This document shows, piece after piece, positions 62,599 through 64,000 of a DNA stretch of 64,000 nt. Source of the DNA: Holophagaceae bacterium (GTDB taxonomy: Bacteria > Acidobacteriota > Holophagae > Holophagales > Holophagaceae); the NCBI GenBank assembly GCA_016722505.1, contig JADKJH010000001.1, positions 310,001 through 374,000 of the forward strand, read 5' to 3'. Each line of letters starts with the position of its first letter. Position 1 is the stretch's first letter. The position numbers and the translations under genes were made by a program. The notes under the pieces were generated by a model, which saw only the letters and a program-made list of their open reading frames with translations, was not told the origin of the DNA and did no database searches.

Positions 62599-63077
62599 AC
62601 GGACTCATCGGGAAAAAAATTCCAACGTTCTGTCTGCTCGATGATCAAGGCAACACCATCACCCAAAAAGATTTCGTCGGGCATTGGACCGTGCTGTACG
62701 CCTATCCCAAGGACTCCACGCCTGGCTGCACTACCGAGGCCTGTGATTTCCGGGACAACTGGAATCGCGTGAAGGCCCTGGGAGCCCAGGTTTACGGAAT
62801 CTCAAAAGACAACCAGAAGAGCCATCAGAATTTCATCACCAAACAGGCATTGCCCTTCAATCTTCTGAGCGATCCTGATAAATCCCTGCTCACTCCCCTA
62901 GGTTCCTTTGGTAAAAAAATAATGTATGGCAAAGAAGTGGAAGGAATCATCCGCTCCACTTTTCTCGTAGATCCCAAAGGCGTGATACGCCACGCTTGGC
63001 CGAAAGTCAGCGTGAAGGGCCACGTTGAGGATGTCCTGAAAATATTGAAGGACTTACAGGCTGAGGGCGTGTCTTAA
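62595..63077 (+). CDS. Bcp/PrxQ-type peroxiredoxin
   Basis: The 160-residue protein has the peroxidatic motif PKDSTPGCTTEACDFRDN; the second Cys five residues after the first is that of the PrxQ/Bcp resolving type. It reduces peroxides in the cytoplasm. Its ATG overlaps the previous gene's stop (ATGA), so it may be cotranscribed with the transporter. Confidence 0.93.
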   Translation: MNGLIGKKIPTFCLLDDQGNTITQKDFVGHWTVLYAYPKDSTPGCTTEACDFRDNWNRVKALGAQVYGISKDNQKSHQNFITKQALPFNLLSDPDKSLLTPLGSFGKKIMYGKEVEGIIRSTFLVDPKGVIRHAWPKVSVKGHVEDVLKILKDLQAEGVS

Positions 63078-63092
63078 CCCGTAAATCCAGCC

Positions 63093-63857
63093 TCAGATCG
63101 CCATGATGGAATAGCCGCCATCCACGTATATGGTCTGCCCCGTGACGCCGCGGCCCATGGGACTCAGCAGGAACAACGCGCCATCGGCCACCTCATCAAG
63201 TTCCACCAGTTTCCGGAGCGGGGCATGTTTTTTGTGGTGCGCCAGAATGGTGGAGAAGCTTCCGATACCGCTGCTAGCAAGGGTTTTGAGGGGTCCGGCG
63301 GATAACGCGTTCACGCGGATGCCCAAGGGGCCCAAGTCCGAAGCAAGGTAGCGCACGGAAGATTCCAGCGCGGCTTTGGCCACGCCCATGACGTTGTAAT
63401 TGGTCATCACGCGGGACCCGCCCAGATAGCTGAGCGCGATGATGCTCCCACCCTCCGTCATCAAGGATTTCGCGCCCTGGGCCAAGGCCGGCAGGCTGTA
63501 GACACTGATATCCTGGGCAATGCGGAAATCCTCCCGGGAGGTGGATACAAAATCTCCTTCCAGCGCTTGGCGTGGAGCATAGGCCACCGCATGGACCATA
63601 AAATCCAGCTTGCCCCAGCGCTCGCCTAACAGGTCGAAAGCTGTTTTGATCTGGGCATCGTCGCTGACATCCAGAGGCAGCAAGAACGGGTTTTCCAGTT
63701 CCTCCGCCAGTTCTTTCACATTCTCCCCAAGACGTTCGTTCTGATAGGTGAGCGCCAATTGGGCGCCATTGTCTGCGCATTTGCGGGCGATGGCCCAGGC
63801 GATGGAGCGCTTATTGGCGACCCCGACGATCAAACCGCGCATACCCTTCATGAGCAT
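63093..63857 (-). CDS. fabI: Enoyl-ACP reductase FabI
   Basis: The 254-residue protein is an atypical short-chain dehydrogenase: GLIVGVANKRSIAWAIAR (NADH site), the catalytic Tyr/Lys in NYNVMGVAKAALESSVRYLASDLG and AGPLKTLASSGIGSF, as in FabI. It reduces enoyl-ACP in fatty acid elongation and is the triclosan/diazaborine target in many bacteria. GGAGGG lies upstream of the ATG. It is far from the main fab cluster. Confidence 0.93.
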   Translation of the reverse strand: MLMKGMRGLIVGVANKRSIAWAIARKCADNGAQLALTYQNERLGENVKELAEELENPFLLPLDVSDDAQIKTAFDLLGERWGKLDFMVHAVAYAPRQALEGDFVSTSREDFRIAQDISVYSLPALAQGAKSLMTEGGSIIALSYLGGSRVMTNYNVMGVAKAALESSVRYLASDLGPLGIRVNALSAGPLKTLASSGIGSFSTILAHHKKHAPLRKLVELDEVADGALFLLSPMGRGVTGQTIYVDGGYSIMAI

Positions 63858-63964
63858 CGTGAAAACCCTCCAGAATCGCTAAAAATGAAGGTTCTACCTT
63901 ATCTCGAAGCGGCTCTCCCACCAAGAGCCGGAACTTATTCCCCGAGCGCTATACTTCCAATTGT

Positions 63965-64000
63965 ATGGATCTCCGGCACGCGTTCGCGCTCATTTCCCTG
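63965..64000 (+). CDS. Start of an unidentified gene (3' partial)
   Basis: An ATG at 63965 opens 12 codons to the window edge, reading MDLRHAFALISL, hydrophobic enough to be a signal peptide start. The gene is divergent from fabI. The -10-like TATACT precedes at 63950-63955. Too short to identify. Confidence 0.3.
   Translation, partial: MDLRHAFALISL

Noticed and set aside
1..64000. tRNA, rRNA or riboswitch genes
   Set aside because: No cloverleaf, rRNA-like or known riboswitch sequence was recognised by eye in the gaps; a covariance-model search would be needed to be sure.

Overview
The window is a compact bacterial chromosome segment with moderately high GC and short intergenic gaps. A gene set of NADH-dehydrogenase-type complex I, TonB receptors with an N-terminal carboxypeptidase-regulatory-like domain, PilB/PilR-type pilus genes and an unlinked F0 ATP synthase cluster suggests a Gram-negative, respiring organism. 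Holophaga/Geothrix-type Acidobacteriota is my best guess, from gene content and style only; no 16S rRNA or tRNA gene is present to settle it. The outer membrane is implied by pqiB/pqiC, a TonB-dependent receptor and GT9 (LPS-type) glycosyltransferases.

Layout. 1-4.3 kb: end of a Pqi-type lipid transport operon and ribonuclease R. 4.4-8.4 kb: a hybrid histidine kinase and a membrane diguanylate cyclase, separated by a gap holding a dispersed repeat. 8.5-10.1 kb: a small accessory islet with a FitAB-type toxin-antitoxin pair and an AT-rich, frameshifted gene. 10.5-23.98 kb: ruvC, a TonB receptor, a MacA-like adaptor with two permeases but no ATPase, a BlaI/BlaR1-like pair, a GNAT protein, a PLP decarboxylase and xseA. 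24-33.2 kb: a CPBP protease, a SpoIIE-type phosphatase and the fatty-acid/phospholipid cluster yceD-rpmF-plsX-fabD-fabG. That cluster is interrupted by a broken Uma2 gene and a hydrolase carrying an in-frame palindromic insertion. 33.4-41.8 kb: a PilR-like regulator, two GT9 transferases, a DUF1573 protein, an EamA transporter, and a signalling trio (RsbU-like phosphatase, STAS protein, divergent RelA/SpoT-like protein). 41.9-43.8 kb: F0 genes atpE, atpB, an AtpI-like gene and atpZ. 44-56 kb: an 11-gene complex I operon, nuoABCDHIJKLMN. 56.3-64 kb: a PilB/GspE ATPase, an ABC exporter, a small peptide-type ABC importer set, a peroxiredoxin and fabI.

The most interesting system is the complex I operon. 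It lacks the whole NADH-oxidising module (NuoE, F, G). Its NuoC carries two tandem single-cluster ferredoxin domains at the N terminus, joined by long Ala/Pro linkers. A reasonable inference is a complex I that takes electrons from ferredoxin or another donor through a built-in ferredoxin arm.

Second in interest is the RelA/SpoT-like protein at 40682-41845, translationally overlapping a STAS anti-sigma-antagonist gene and followed by an RsbU-like phosphatase. Third is a set of dispersed palindromic repeats. One supplies the stop codon of an ABC transporter, one forms a probable terminator of the nuo operon, one has MITE-like terminal inverted repeats, and one sits in frame inside a hydrolase gene.
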